Assembly: GCF_007991515.1 (NCBI RefSeq)
Contig: NZ_BJYM01000004.1
Location: 124,001 to 188,000 of the forward strand
Direction of reading: 5' to 3'
Length of the DNA stretch: 64,000 nucleotides
Origin: Oceanobacillus sojae
Lineage (GTDB): Bacteria > Bacillota > Bacilli > Bacillales > Amphibacillaceae
The position numbers and the translations under genes were made by a program. Shown here piece by piece: positions 33,976 to 43,432 of the stretch. The stretch's first letter is position 1. Each line of letters opens with the position of its first letter. Below the pieces are notes generated by a model. That model saw only the letters and a program-made list of their open reading frames with translations, did not search any database and was not told where the DNA came from.

Positions 33976-34390
33976 ATACAGAAAATAAAATTAACCTCAC
34001 TTTTTCCAGCATAAATGAACAAGACTTTTTAATTAAAATAAAGCTATATATCAAATTTCGATCAAAAAACAGGTAATTAGACCTCTTTTTTCATTTTACC
34101 CTTTCTTGCTTAGGAATTCAATATACTCATTTTAAATTATATTTAAATCTAATTTACTATAAATATATATTTATTTCTTATTACACATTAGAAAGCTTCC
34201 ATTTTCACTTTTTCTTAAATGTTTTACATTAAGAATTTTACTGCACTGCGTTAAGTTCTCCTTTGAAACAGCCCTTACTTTTCTCCTCATAACCTGTTGC
34301 AGTGATACCCGAAAATCATAATTAAATCTGATTTATTCATCATAGATCTTTACAGAAGAACGATTTTGAAACTTTTCCAATCATTTTCTC

Positions 34391-34433
34391 ACACAAAAAA
34401 AGCAGTGGGAGAATATTCCTCCACTGCTTTTTA
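34391..34433. terminator. codY terminator (bidirectional)
   Basis: AGCAGTGG (34401-34408) pairs with CCACTGCT (34421-34428). On the minus strand a TTTTTT run follows the stem, and on the plus strand TTTTT follows too. It lies 10-40 nt past the codY stop. Confidence 0.9.
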
Positions 34434-34442
34434 ACAGTTTAT

Positions 34443-35222
34443 TTAGCGTGTACGGATTTTTTCCAGTTCTACTAAGAACTTATCATTTAATACTTTAATA
34501 TAAGTTCCTTTCATACCCAGAGAGCGGGATTCAATAACTCCTGCACTTTCCAGCTTACGTAGTGCATTAACAATTACAGAGCGTGTAATCCCTACACGGT
34601 CAGCAATCTTACTTGCAACTAATAAGCCTTCTTTTCCGTTTAATTCTTCAAAAATATGATCAATTGCTTCTAGTTCACTATAAGACAGAGAGCTAATTGC
34701 CATTTGTACAACAGCTTTGCTTCGAGCTTCCATTTCAATTTCTTCTGTTTTCTCATGAAGAATTTCCATACCTACTACAGTTGCGCCATATTCAGCCAAT
34801 AATAAATCATCATCATTAAATGTTTCATTTACGCGGCCAATGATTAATGTGCCAAGACGTTCTCCACCACCGATAATTGGGACGATTGTAGTGTAGCCAT
34901 CTTTAAATAATTCTTTATTTTCAACAGGAAACACTGTGTGCTTATTGTCAATATCAAGGTTTGCAGTAGTCTCGCGGATTTCCTGTAATCCTTCTGTATA
35001 TTCTGCAGGAAATTGCTTCTCTTCAAGCATTGATTTCATACGATCATTTTCTACCTCTTGATTTACTGCGACACCTAATAATTTTCCGCGTCGGCTGACA
35101 ATATAGACATTCCCGCGAATCACGTCACGTAATGACGCTGACATTTCATTAAAGTTTACCGACTTCCCTGTTGCTGTTTGTAACATTGCATTAATTTTTC
35201 TTGCTCTAGTTAATAAATCCAT
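34443..35222 (-). CDS. codY: Global transcriptional regulator CodY
   Basis: GTP- and branched-chain-amino-acid-sensing repressor of nutrient-limited genes, including motility genes in B. subtilis. The N-terminal GAF domain (about 1-155) binds isoleucine/valine and the C-terminal winged helix (about 200-245) has the conserved [20 protein letters not shown] (part) recognition motif. The ATG at 35220-35222 lies 8 nt after GGAGG and gives 259 aa as in other Bacilli; the upstream ATG at 35237 overlaps the ribosome binding site. Last gene of xerC-hslV-hslU-codY and next to its likely target, the fla/che operon. Confidence 0.98.
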   Translation of the reverse strand: MDLLTRARKINAMLQTATGKSVNFNEMSASLRDVIRGNVYIVSRRGKLLGVAVNQEVENDRMKSMLEEKQFPAEYTEGLQEIRETTANLDIDNKHTVFPVENKELFKDGYTTIVPIIGGGERLGTLIIGRVNETFNDDDLLLAEYGATVVGMEILHEKTEEIEMEARSKAVVQMAISSLSYSELEAIDHIFEELNGKEGLLVASKIADRVGITRSVIVNALRKLESAGVIESRSLGMKGTYIKVLNDKFLVELEKIRTR

Positions 35223-35251
35223 TTGATATTCCTCCATTTTAGAATTTTAAA

Positions 35252-36649
35252 TTATAGTATAAATTGACTGAGATCCTTGTTTTGAGCAATAGTCGAAAGC
35301 TTATCATTAACATACCCTCCGGTAATTTCAACTTCTGTCATTGAAATATCAGGAGCTTCATAGGATAGGTCTTCTAATAATTTTTCTAAGATAGTGTGCA
35401 ATCTGCGTGCTCCAATGTTATCTGTATTCTGATTTACATCAAAAGCAATTTGCGCAAGTCTTTCTATAGCTTCGTCCGTAAATTTAAGTTTTATACCTTC
35501 TGTTTCTAGCATTTTCTTATATTGTTTTAATAAAGCATTGGAAGGCTCTGTTAAAATTTGCTTAAATTCATTGATTGTAAGCTTTTCTAGCTCTACACGA
35601 ATCGGAAATCTGCCTTGCAGTTCAGGAATCAAATCAGATGGCTTAGACATGTGAAAAGCTCCTGCTGCGATAAACAGGATATGATCTGTTTTTAGTGTTC
35701 CATGTTTGGTGACAATTGTTGATCCTTCCACAATCGGCAGAATATCTCTTTGTACACCTTCTCTGGAAACATTCGCAGAGCCTTCCTGTTTTCCAGCCAC
35801 TTTATCAATCTCATCAATGAAAATGATACCTGTCCGCTCAGAACGTTTAATGGCTTCCTGGGTGACCTCATCCATGTCGACAAGCTTTTGTGCCTCTTGA
35901 CGGGTCAGCACTTTTCTCGCCTCTGAAACCGTCAATTTGCGTTTCTTTTTCTTCTTGGGCATAAACTGACCGAAAGCATCCTGCATATTCATCCCCATTT
36001 GTTCCATTCCCGATCCTTGCAGCATGTCAAACATAGAAGGTGGAATTTCTTCGATTTCAACAGAAACATAATGGTCTTCCAACTCGCCTAAAGCTAATTG
36101 ATGAGCTATCCGCTTTCTCTTTGATTTAATTTCTGATTCTTCATTAGAAGTATCATCCTCTTGATCTTCTTCTGAACCAGAAGCTTGAAACAGCATTTCA
36201 AAGGGGTTTTTCGCAGAATTTTTTGATTTTGTTTGAGGGACGAGCAATTTTATAAGCTTTTGATTCGCTTCTTGTACTGCTAAGTCCATAACATCTTCCA
36301 TCTTTTCTTCTTTAACCATTCGAACAGCCTTTTCAACTAAATCACGAACCATTGATTCAACATCTCTGCCGACATAACCAACTTCGGTAAACTTTGTAGC
36401 TTCTACCTTAATAAATGGGGCACCTACCAGTTTTGCAAGACGTCTTGCAATTTCAGTCTTTCCTACACCTGTCGGACCAATCATTAAAATATTTTTGGGC
36501 ACAACCTCATCTTGAAAATCTTCATCCAGCTTCATGCGTCTATAACGATTTCTAAGAGCTACAGCCACAGATTTCTTGGCCTGCTTCTGCCCTATTATAT
36601 ATCGATCTAACTGAGTCACAATTTGCTTTGGCGTTAAGTTTGCCGTCAT
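35252..36649 (-). CDS. hslU: ATP-dependent protease ATPase subunit HslU (ClpY)
   Basis: AAA+ unfoldase that feeds substrates to HslV. Walker [10 protein letters not shown] is at about 55-65, Walker B is IIFIDEIDK, and the I domain lies between about 110 and 245. The C-terminal tail ends in SQFIL, the docking peptide that inserts into HslV. The start is ATG 36649, 9 nt after AAGGAGG (a TTG one codon upstream is possible), 465 aa. It is separated from hslV by about 160 nt containing an inverted-repeat element. Confidence 0.97.
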   Translation of the reverse strand: MTANLTPKQIVTQLDRYIIGQKQAKKSVAVALRNRYRRMKLDEDFQDEVVPKNILMIGPTGVGKTEIARRLAKLVGAPFIKVEATKFTEVGYVGRDVESMVRDLVEKAVRMVKEEKMEDVMDLAVQEANQKLIKLLVPQTKSKNSAKNPFEMLFQASGSEEDQEDDTSNEESEIKSKRKRIAHQLALGELEDHYVSVEIEEIPPSMFDMLQGSGMEQMGMNMQDAFGQFMPKKKKKRKLTVSEARKVLTRQEAQKLVDMDEVTQEAIKRSERTGIIFIDEIDKVAGKQEGSANVSREGVQRDILPIVEGSTIVTKHGTLKTDHILFIAAGAFHMSKPSDLIPELQGRFPIRVELEKLTINEFKQILTEPSNALLKQYKKMLETEGIKLKFTDEAIERLAQIAFDVNQNTDNIGARRLHTILEKLLEDLSYEAPDISMTEVEITGGYVNDKLSTIAQNKDLSQFIL

Positions 36650-36708
36650 CAAAAGTATCCTCCTTTATCAAGACCTCATTAAAAGCATGCAATCACTTTA
36701 AAGAAAAG

Positions 36709-36797
36709 TCCAAAAAATCAGCAGCTTATCATTTAGGAAAATATTCGTAACCCCAAATGATAAGCTTTAATCTTTTTTGCTGATCTGTTTTTGAACA
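36709..36797. repeat. Small inverted-repeat element between hslV and hslU
   Basis: About 89 bp. A 12-bp perfect stem AGCTTATCATTT/AAATGATAAGCT (36723-36734 with 36755-36766) lies between termini GTCCAAAAAATCAGC and the reverse complement of TGTTCAAAAACAGATCAGC. The GCTTATCATTTAGGAA stretch is nearly repeated at the right end of the fliE-fliF element (GCTTGTCATTTAGGAA). On the minus strand the stem is followed by GCTGATTTTTT, so it could also terminate transcription after hslV and lower hslU expression. Confidence 0.6.
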
Positions 36798-36810
36798 CTT
36801 ATTTATAGTT

Positions 36811-37356
36811 TTATTCTAACACCTTTAATGTAATCTGATCATTGGTAAACACACAAATATCTCCTGCAATTTCTAATGCTGTCTGTGCAATTTCAGCAGC
36901 AGACAGCTGAGGTGCTTTTTGAAGCAACGCTCTGCCGGCACTTAACGCATAATTGCCTCCAGAACCAATAGCTAAAATACCGTCATCCGGTTCGATAACT
37001 TCACCTGTACCGGATACAAGGTACATATTCTCTCTATTCATTACTATCAGCATAGCCTCCAGTTTTCTAAGAACTTTATCAGAACGCCATTCTTGTGCCA
37101 ACTCAACAGCTGCTCTTGTCAAATTACCATTAAAAGCCTGTAACTTATTTTCAAATTTCTCAAACAACGTGAAAGCATCTGCAACAGAACCGGCAAAACC
37201 TGCCAGAACTTTACCATTATACAAAGTCCTTACCTTTTTTGCAGTATGCTTCATAATAACGGCATTACCCAGTGTAACCTGACCGTCACCGCTCATTGCA
37301 CACTTTCCATTATGCTGCACTGCAAATATAGTTGTGGCGTGCATTTGGGAATCCAT
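36811..37356 (-). CDS. hslV: ATP-dependent protease peptidase subunit HslV (ClpQ)
   Basis: N-terminal nucleophile threonine/serine peptidase forming a double hexamer. The conserved [11 protein letters not shown] start of the fold, [14 protein letters not shown] and [16 protein letters not shown] are present; the length is 181 aa. The N terminus reads MDSQMHATT, so five or six residues precede the Thr that aligns with Thr1 of E. coli HslV; B. subtilis ClpQ also has such an extension and uses an N-terminal Ser. Whether processing exposes Thr7/Thr8 here cannot be told. The ATG follows GAGGTGG. Confidence 0.96.
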   Translation of the reverse strand: MDSQMHATTIFAVQHNGKCAMSGDGQVTLGNAVIMKHTAKKVRTLYNGKVLAGFAGSVADAFTLFEKFENKLQAFNGNLTRAAVELAQEWRSDKVLRKLEAMLIVMNRENMYLVSGTGEVIEPDDGILAIGSGGNYALSAGRALLQKAPQLSAAEIAQTALEIAGDICVFTNDQITLKVLE

Positions 37357-37429
37357 ATATCCACCTCATCTAATTTTTAATAGTAAAGTAAGAATACAAT
37401 TTTTGCAGAATTTATTTCTGTTTCGAGAA

Positions 37430-37530
37430 TAGCCGCATCCAGCTCCGAGTGCCCAACAACTACCGCAACTTCCCTCAGCTCCGTACGATACGTCAACATC
37501 GACTCCTACCGTCGTCGTGTTTCCTTTATC
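37430..37530. repeat. GC-richer segment at the xerC 3' end (possible repeat remnant)
   Basis: The hslV-xerC gap and the last codons of xerC are clearly richer in GC than their surroundings and contain CG-rich words such as CGTACGATACGTC and CCGTCGTCGTG. They resemble intergenic repeats I recall from related genomes, though no second copy occurs in this window. The xerC reading frame runs into it and gains a C-terminal tail. Confidence 0.4.
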
Positions 37531-38489
37531 TCCTGCGCCTCAGTCCAGTTCGTACGTTGCTGAACGGGCGCTCTTCGCTTTAGATTCTCACTTGCGCGCG
37601 GATGGCTTTTCATATAAGCCTTCTTCAAATGCTCTTTAGAAACATGTGTATATATTTGTGTAGAGGATAAACTTTCATGCCCTAACAATTCCTGTACTGA
37701 CCTTAAATCGGCCCCCTCATTCAGCATATGTGTTGCAAATGTATGTCTGAGTTTATGGGGATGTATTTGAATATTTAAAGAAGCTTTTTCTACTATTTTA
37801 TTTAAAACAGTACGAATACCTCTTGTTGTTATCGGATTTCCTCTTGCATTTAGAAATACATTCTCTGTCATGTTATTTGATTTATTCAGTAAATTTTCTC
37901 TTCCATTAATCAAATACTTTTCTAAAGCAGCTGCTGCAAAACTGCCAAAAGGAACATAACGCTCTTTACGTCCTTTTCCTTTGACAAAAATAGTTCCTAT
38001 TGAAAAATCAATATCCTTCAGCTGCAGCTGCTGACATTCGCTGACACGGATTCCGGTTCCATACAAAACCTCCAGCAGCGCCTGATCACGCTGTCCCAGG
38101 TCCGACGTCAAATCACTCACACAAAAAAGATTCTCCAATTCTTCTTCATATAAAAAACCAGGTACAGGCTTTTCTGCTTTAGGCAAAGTGAGCTGTTTAA
38201 ACGGATTCTCCAGAACGAGGTTTTCCCGTTCTAAAAAACGGTAAAAACTTCTTAACGAAGATATTTTTCTGGAAACAGACCTTCTGCTTAATGCAGCATC
38301 ATATAATTCTGTGAGAAATATCCGAACTTCCCGATAACTTACTTCTCTTAAATCATTTATGCCTTCTCTTTGCATAAAAGCTTCGAATGTTTCTAAATCG
38401 CTCCGATAATATTGCACAGTATACGGTGAGGCATTTTTTTCAATTTGTAAATACTCTATAAATTGATCCATATATGCTTTTAATTTCAC
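37506..38489 (-). CDS. xerC: Tyrosine recombinase XerC (CodV)
   Basis: Resolves chromosome dimers with XerD at dif. The SAM-like N-terminal domain (1-95) and the catalytic domain follow, with Arg148 (GTGIRVSE), Lys172, His245/Arg248 (HKLRHTFATH), His271 and Tyr280 (STQIYTH). The protein should end near HPRA (residue 299), as in B. subtilis CodV (304 aa from memory); here it continues 28 residues with a basic low-complexity tail, encoded by a GC-richer segment. The GTG start follows GAGGTGA by 7 nt. trmFO, normally just upstream, is absent. Confidence 0.95.
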   Translation of the reverse strand: MKLKAYMDQFIEYLQIEKNASPYTVQYYRSDLETFEAFMQREGINDLREVSYREVRIFLTELYDAALSRRSVSRKISSLRSFYRFLERENLVLENPFKQLTLPKAEKPVPGFLYEEELENLFCVSDLTSDLGQRDQALLEVLYGTGIRVSECQQLQLKDIDFSIGTIFVKGKGRKERYVPFGSFAAAALEKYLINGRENLLNKSNNMTENVFLNARGNPITTRGIRTVLNKIVEKASLNIQIHPHKLRHTFATHMLNEGADLRSVQELLGHESLSSTQIYTHVSKEHLKKAYMKSHPRASENLKRRAPVQQRTNWTEAQEIKETRRR

Positions 38490-38522
38490 AAAGAATTCAC
38501 CTCATCATCGTATAACGGATAA

Positions 38523-38551
38523 AGCATAGCATAATCCATATTAGAATGCAA
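38523..38551 (-). promoter_or_regulatory. Sigma-A promoter of xerC-hslV-hslU-codY
   Basis: TTGCAT and TATGCT with a 17-nt spacer lie 34 nt upstream of the xerC start on the minus strand. Since topA ends in a terminator, this is probably the operon promoter. Confidence 0.6.
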
Positions 38552-38749
38552 TGAATTTAACGAAATTGTAATAAAATTCTGAAAGGTGCTTACGTTTAAG
38601 AAAATTCAATGAAATGAAGAAACAGGTAACCAGGTAATTAAAAGTTATATATATCCCCTCTGCCTTATTTATCTGTGAAATGATTGAAGAGAATCACCCG
38701 CTATAGTATAAGAATCTCTCTAAAGTTAAGGGATATGAATAACTGTTCA

Positions 38750-38905
38750 AATAATTGAAGGTAATATTTTCATTTGGCATATCGTTTATCTTCTGTAAAG
38801 GTAATTACCTTACCAACTAGTGATTATAATAACAAATGTATTTTAAGTCAACTTTAATGTTCTTATATTTGTTATTACCTTTGAAACTAGATTGTTATCT
38901 TCAAA
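38750..38905. repeat. Inverted and direct repeats in the topA-xerC gap
   Basis: The 460-nt gap holds no gene. It contains the perfect palindrome AAGGTAATTACCTT (38798-38811), an inverted repeat AATAACAAAT/ATTTGTTATT (38828-38837 with 38867-38876), and an imperfect direct repeat of ATTACC...AACTAG (around 38805 and 38875). trmFO normally lies here. The structure could be operators or the scar of an element. Confidence 0.4.
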
Positions 38906-38925
38906 TCCATATTTTCCACTCACAA

Positions 38926-38956
38926 CAAAAATAGCTAATTAAATAATCAGCTATTT
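38926..38956 (-). terminator. topA terminator overlapping its stop codon
   Basis: AAATAGCT pairs with AGCTATTT (38929-38936 with 38949-38956); the stem includes the topA TAG stop and is followed by TTTTTGTTG on the minus strand. Confidence 0.75.
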
Positions 38957-41029
38957 CTGTGCAACTTCCTTATATTCACAATTCGAGCATTGAACCTGCG
39001 TTTCTTTTTTACTTTTCTTTTCAACAAGCATGGAGTCACATTTCGGACAGCTTCTGGCGATAGGTTTATCCCATGAGACAAAATCACATTCCGGGAATTG
39101 ATCACAGCCATAGAATGTTCTTTTTTTCTTTGATTTTCTTTCTACTACTTCACCTTTATGACACTTCGGACAGGTGACACCGATTTTCTTTAAAATAGGC
39201 TTTGTGTTTCTGCAATCAGGGAAATTGGAACATGCCAGGAATTTGCCGTATCGTCCCATTTTATACACCATTTCGTGACCGCATTCCTCACAAGTGATAC
39301 CAGCAGGCTCGTCACGTATTTCTACCTTCTCCATTTCAGCGTCTGCTTTTTCAAGCCGTTTGCTGAAGTCTTGATAAAATGCATCAATAATTTGAATCCA
39401 GGCTGTTTTCCCTTCTTCTATAGAGTCTAAATCTGTCTCCATTTTTGCAGTAAATTCTGCATCAATAACTTCCGGGAAAAATTCTTCCACAAGCTCACAG
39501 ACAATAGTACCCAGTTCAGTAGGAATAAACCGTTTATTATCAATAGATACATAACCTCTGCGTTGAATTGTATCAAGAGTCGGAGCATAAGTAGATGGGC
39601 GGCCTATGCCCATTTCTTCCATTGTTTTTACCAGCCTTGCATCTGTGTAGCGTGGAGGCGGCTGAGTAAAATGCTGATTCGGTTTCACTTCTTTGGATTC
39701 AACCTTTATACCTTCCTCCAGCTCAGGTAATATTTTATCTTCTACTTTTTTATTGTCGTCATTTCCTTCTACATAGACCTTCATAAAGCCTTTAAACTTT
39801 ATTTTTGAACCGGTTGCACGAAACTCTACTCCGTTATTTAACAAGTGCACCGTCATTGTATCCATTACTGCCGGAGCCATTTGACTGGCAACAAAACGTT
39901 CCCAAATCAACTTATACAGTCTAAGTTGGTCTCTTGATAAAATATTCCTTAATTCTTTTGGGTCACGTAAGGTCGATGTCGGACGAATTGCTTCATGGGC
40001 ATCCTGGGCGCCACTCTTATTTTTGGCAGGGCCCTGTTTGCCAAGAAAACTTTCTCCATAATTCTCTTTGATATAGCCTTTAACTTCTTCTTTAGCTCCA
40101 TCTGAAATTCGTGTGGAGTCGGTACGCATATATGTGATTAAGCCTGTAATTCCGCCGGAAGAACGGCCCAGGTCAATTCCTTCATATAATTGTTGAGCGA
40201 TCATCATTGTTTTCTTCGCCCGGAAGTTAAGTTTTCTTGCTGCTTCCTGTTGAAGTGATGAAGTAGTAAATGGAAGTGCAGGATTTCGTTTTCTTTCCTT
40301 CTTGTTCACACTGTTAACCGTAAACTCTTTCCCATTCAGCTTCTTCTTAATTTCATCAACATCTTCTTTTGTTTTAAGCTTTGTTTTCTTACCATCAACA
40401 CCATAAAAAGATCCTTCAAACGTTTCATTTCCTTTTGCAAATACCGCATCAATGGACCAATATTCTTCAGGTTTGAAATTCTCAATTTCTTTTTCTCGAT
40501 CAATAATCATTTTTAAAGCAACAGACTGCACACGTCCTGCACTCAATCCTTTTTTTACTTTCTTCCATAATATAGGACTGATGTTATAACCTACTAACCG
40601 GTCAAGGATACGGCGCGCCTGCTGTGCATCAACTAAGTCTAAATCTATTGGACGGGGATGCTTAAAGGATTCTTTAATGGCGTCCTTCGTAATTTCATTA
40701 AACACCACGCGGCATTTTGAATTCTCATCAACATCAAGAATATGCGCTAAATGCCATGCAATCGCTTCTCCTTCACGATCCGGATCGGCTGCAAGATATA
40801 TTTTTTTTGCTTTTTTTGCTGATTTTCTTAGGTCTTTAAGTATATCTCCTTTTCCTCGGATAGTAATATACTTTGGTTTATAATTTTCTTCTACATCTAC
40901 TCCCATTTGGCTTTTTGGCAAATCACGAATATGCCCCATGGAAGCCTTTACTGTATATTTTTTTCCTAAATACCGTTCAATCGTCTTCGCTTTTGCTGGC
41001 GATTCAACGATAACAAGATAATCTGACAT
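38951..41029 (-). CDS. topA: DNA topoisomerase I
   Basis: Type IA topoisomerase relaxing negative supercoils. The N-terminal TOPRIM domain starts with [15 protein letters not shown], with the [12 protein letters not shown] acidic motif; the active tyrosine is in [14 protein letters not shown]. Three C-terminal Cys4 zinc ribbons are intact (CEECG...CSNFPDC, CPKCH...CDQFPEC, CPKCD...CSNC). The ATG at 41029 lies 7 nt after GGAGG and gives 692 aa. It has its own promoter and terminator, so it forms a single-gene unit between dprA and xerC. Confidence 0.98.
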   Translation of the reverse strand: MSDYLVIVESPAKAKTIERYLGKKYTVKASMGHIRDLPKSQMGVDVEENYKPKYITIRGKGDILKDLRKSAKKAKKIYLAADPDREGEAIAWHLAHILDVDENSKCRVVFNEITKDAIKESFKHPRPIDLDLVDAQQARRILDRLVGYNISPILWKKVKKGLSAGRVQSVALKMIIDREKEIENFKPEEYWSIDAVFAKGNETFEGSFYGVDGKKTKLKTKEDVDEIKKKLNGKEFTVNSVNKKERKRNPALPFTTSSLQQEAARKLNFRAKKTMMIAQQLYEGIDLGRSSGGITGLITYMRTDSTRISDGAKEEVKGYIKENYGESFLGKQGPAKNKSGAQDAHEAIRPTSTLRDPKELRNILSRDQLRLYKLIWERFVASQMAPAVMDTMTVHLLNNGVEFRATGSKIKFKGFMKVYVEGNDDNKKVEDKILPELEEGIKVESKEVKPNQHFTQPPPRYTDARLVKTMEEMGIGRPSTYAPTLDTIQRRGYVSIDNKRFIPTELGTIVCELVEEFFPEVIDAEFTAKMETDLDSIEEGKTAWIQIIDAFYQDFSKRLEKADAEMEKVEIRDEPAGITCEECGHEMVYKMGRYGKFLACSNFPDCRNTKPILKKIGVTCPKCHKGEVVERKSKKKRTFYGCDQFPECDFVSWDKPIARSCPKCDSMLVEKKSKKETQVQCSNCEYKEVAQK

Positions 41030-41081
41030 GTACGTTCCTCCCATAATGAGGTTGACAATTTACGAATAGAAATCGCTCCTA

Positions 41082-41110
41082 ATATTATAGATAGAATACG
41101 ATTTTGTCAA
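41082..41110 (-). promoter_or_regulatory. Sigma-A promoter of topA
   Basis: A consensus TTGACA is followed by TAATAT at 17 nt (or a perfect TATAAT at 15 nt) on the minus strand, 53 nt before the topA start. Confidence 0.75.
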
Positions 41111-41139
41111 ACACTATTTATTGAATAATTCAAGAAATG

Positions 41140-41427
41140 CGCAGAGCACCCGTTTAAAAACGCAGAGATTGGAGCGTGGAGCGACACTACTGAGATAAAG
41201 GAATCATGCCCCTTTAGGGGTATGCCGACGTTAGTCTTTAGCCCGGGTTTAGTCGGCTTTCCTTCACCTCGAACTGATGATGACATTCACCCTCAGGGCA
41301 TAAGTTTGACTAAGGCTCTGTCTGCGCCTGACGGCTTGCTCATCGCCAAGTCTTCTTTATCATAGGGCGCTTACGTGTTAGCTCCCTAGTTTTGGCGCTT
41401 GGAGCTAGACAGCTGCATCTCTAGCCT
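41140..41427. repeat. Intergenic repeat-like element between dprA and topA
   Basis: A GC-richer 290-bp non-coding segment with several local hairpins: CCCCTTTAGGGG, GCCGAC...GTCGGC and GAGCTAGACAGCT-type words near the right end. Base composition differs sharply from the flanking genes. It resembles dispersed Oceanobacillus/Virgibacillus repeats I recall, but has no second copy in this window. Confidence 0.55.
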
Positions 41428-41461
41428 GAAGATAAATTTATGAAAAAAGTCAATACTTTCT

Positions 41462-42349
41462 TTATTTATGAAAATAATTCCACTCTGTGTAAATATCCTC
41501 GGCAGATTGGATTAATTTTGCGCCATTTTGAATAAGCTCATTACAACCTGTGGACTGTTTTAAAAATGGATTACCCGGTACAGCGAACACATCTCTTCCT
41601 TGATCCAGAGCTTGGTCAACAGTAATCATTGTTCCGCTCTTCTTCATTGCCTCAATAACTAAAGTCCCCATTGTCAAACCGCTTATAATCCGATTTCTTT
41701 CTGGAAAATGATATTTTTGAGGTGGCTGGTCAGGAGGATACTCTGATAGAACCAGCCCTTCTCTTGCTATTTGTTGGTACAGAGGAATATGCTCTCGTGG
41801 ATATATTGAATGAAATCCGCTGCCCAAAACAGCAATCGTATTTCCTCCCCGCTCTAACGTCAAGCGATGTGCCATACTATCAATTCCCCGGGCCATCCCG
41901 CTGACAATAACCCATTTATTGTCTATAAGAGGAGTTACTGTAAACTTAAGCTTTCTAAAAGCTTCATTAGATGGATTTCTTGTACCAATAACACTAAGTG
42001 TCGGCTGTTTTTTTAAAAGACCGGGATTTCCTGCTCCATATAAAACTAGCGGCGCGTCTTTAATTGTATTTAACATACTGGGATAATATTCGTCAACTAA
42101 AGTGATGATATGAAAATCTCTTATTTCTGCCAAAATCTTCTTTTTTAGTACGTTATTATGAAGGTCTTTCAAGAGGATTTGTGCTTTTTTCTGAGGAATT
42201 TGAATAATTTTTGACAATTCTTGAGAGGAAATTTGATAAATCTTTTTTAAATCAGAATCTATTTCAAGCCATTTTCGAATAAAAGCCCGGGTAGCGTAAC
42301 GGCACCGGCTGAGATGAATGAAGTCTAGTCGATCAATATGATTATTCAA
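41462..42349 (-). CDS. dprA: DNA processing protein DprA (Smf)
   Basis: Loads RecA onto incoming single-stranded DNA in natural transformation. The Rossmann-like DprA domain has the hallmarks SVIGTRNPS, VSGMARGIDSMAH, IAVLGSGFHSIYP, SEYPPDQPP, FPERNRIISGL and SGTMITVDQALDQGRDVFAVPGN (part). There is no C-terminal winged helix, as in B. subtilis. The start is probably TTG 42349, about 10 nt after AAGGGGA (295 aa); GTG 42370 is upstream of the ribosome binding site. Normally between sucD and topA, as here. Confidence 0.95.
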   Translation of the reverse strand: MNNHIDRLDFIHLSRCRYATRAFIRKWLEIDSDLKKIYQISSQELSKIIQIPQKKAQILLKDLHNNVLKKKILAEIRDFHIITLVDEYYPSMLNTIKDAPLVLYGAGNPGLLKKQPTLSVIGTRNPSNEAFRKLKFTVTPLIDNKWVIVSGMARGIDSMAHRLTLERGGNTIAVLGSGFHSIYPREHIPLYQQIAREGLVLSEYPPDQPPQKYHFPERNRIISGLTMGTLVIEAMKKSGTMITVDQALDQGRDVFAVPGNPFLKQSTGCNELIQNGAKLIQSAEDIYTEWNYFHK

Positions 42350-42379
42350 TGCATATAATTCCCCTTTCACCTAAAATGA

Positions 42380-42446
42380 GAAGCCTGGACAGAATTTTGC
42401 TTCTATCCTAACAGTAAGATAGAAGCTTCATATTCTGACAGGCTTC
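42380..42446 (-). terminator. Terminator-like nested hairpin after sucD
   Basis: GAAGCCTG...CAGGCTTC forms the outer stem with an inner stem GCTTCTATC/GATAGAAGC. It lies between the sucD stop and dprA. The U tract on the minus strand (TCATTTT) is modest. Confidence 0.6.
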
Positions 42447-42468
42447 TTTAAAGCATACTATAACAGGC

Positions 42469-43371
42469 TTAGTGCGTTTTACATTTTTCTTCCAAACCAT
42501 TTTCTTTTAATGCTTCAATCATTGTTTCTCCCATTACAGAAGGTGTAGCTGCTACTTTAATCCCGCAGGACTCCATAACACGGATTTTTTCATCAGCTGT
42601 ACCTTTTCCTCCAGAGATAATCGCACCGGCATGACCCATACGTTTTCCTGGAGGTGCTGTAACACCACCTATAAATCCGACTACTGGTTTTGTCATATTA
42701 GCTTTGACCCATTCAGCAGCTTCTTCTTCAGCTGTACCGCCAATTTCACCAATCATAATAACAGCTTCTGTTTCAGGATCATTATTAAATTCCTTCAACA
42801 CATCAATGAAGTTGGTTCCGTTAACGGGATCACCGCCGATACCAACTGCTGTCGTTTGTCCATAACCAGATTCTGTTAGTTGATGAACTGCTTCATATGT
42901 TAATGTACCAGAGCGGGAAACAACACCGATATGACCTTTTTTATGGATATATCCAGGCATAATTCCAATTTTTGTTTCATCAGCGGTAATAACACCTGGG
43001 CAGTTAGGTCCGACAAGGCGTGTTTTCTTGCCTTCCATATAACGTTTTACTTTAACCATGTCCATTACTGGGATATGTTCTGTAATACAGATAACTAAAT
43101 CAAGCTCCGCATCTGTTGCTTCAATAATTGCATCTGCAGCAAAAGGTGCTGGTACATAGATAACAGATGCAGTTGCTCCAGTAGCTTTTACAGCATCTTC
43201 AACTGTATTAAAAACAGGAACTCCTTCTACTTCAGTACCTGCTTTTTTAGGAGTAACACCACCAACAATTTTTGTACCATATTCTAACATTTGCTTTGTA
43301 TGGAAACGTGCAGTTCCACCTGTAATCCCTTGGACTATTACTTTTGTATCTTTATTAATATAAACACTCAT
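42469..43371 (-). CDS. sucD: Succinyl-CoA synthetase alpha subunit
   Basis: TCA-cycle enzyme converting succinyl-CoA to succinate with nucleotide triphosphate formation. The CoA-binding Rossmann domain (1-125) has [13 protein letters not shown]; the phosphohistidine is His247 in GHAGAI. Length 300 aa, typical. It follows sucC with a 61-nt gap and shares its promoter. Confidence 0.98.
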   Translation of the reverse strand: MSVYINKDTKVIVQGITGGTARFHTKQMLEYGTKIVGGVTPKKAGTEVEGVPVFNTVEDAVKATGATASVIYVPAPFAADAIIEATDAELDLVICITEHIPVMDMVKVKRYMEGKKTRLVGPNCPGVITADETKIGIMPGYIHKKGHIGVVSRSGTLTYEAVHQLTESGYGQTTAVGIGGDPVNGTNFIDVLKEFNNDPETEAVIMIGEIGGTAEEEAAEWVKANMTKPVVGFIGGVTAPPGKRMGHAGAIISGGKGTADEKIRVMESCGIKVAATPSVMGETMIEALKENGLEEKCKTH

Positions 43372-43432
43372 TCTAAGTCCGCCCTTTCCTATTATACGTC
43401 CTTTATTTGTAAGTAATCATACGGTAACTACT

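Larger units (their letters stand above)
33784..34390. other. AT-rich control region upstream of flgB
   Basis: No gene is present. It holds the codY terminator at one end, a perfect TATAAT for flgB at 33833-33838, a GlnR/TnrA-type palindrome (33949-33975) and long A/T runs that could bend DNA. In B. subtilis CodY represses this operon by binding upstream of flgB. The best partial CodY match here is at 33973-33987 (about 10 of 15 positions, weak). I found no convincing SigD promoter (TAAA-N15-GCCGATAT). Confidence 0.6.

Noticed and set aside
36811-37356. HslV N-terminal extension as a novel protease variant
   Set aside because: Other Bacillus HslV/ClpQ proteins also carry a few residues before the ATTIF motif, so this is ordinary variation.
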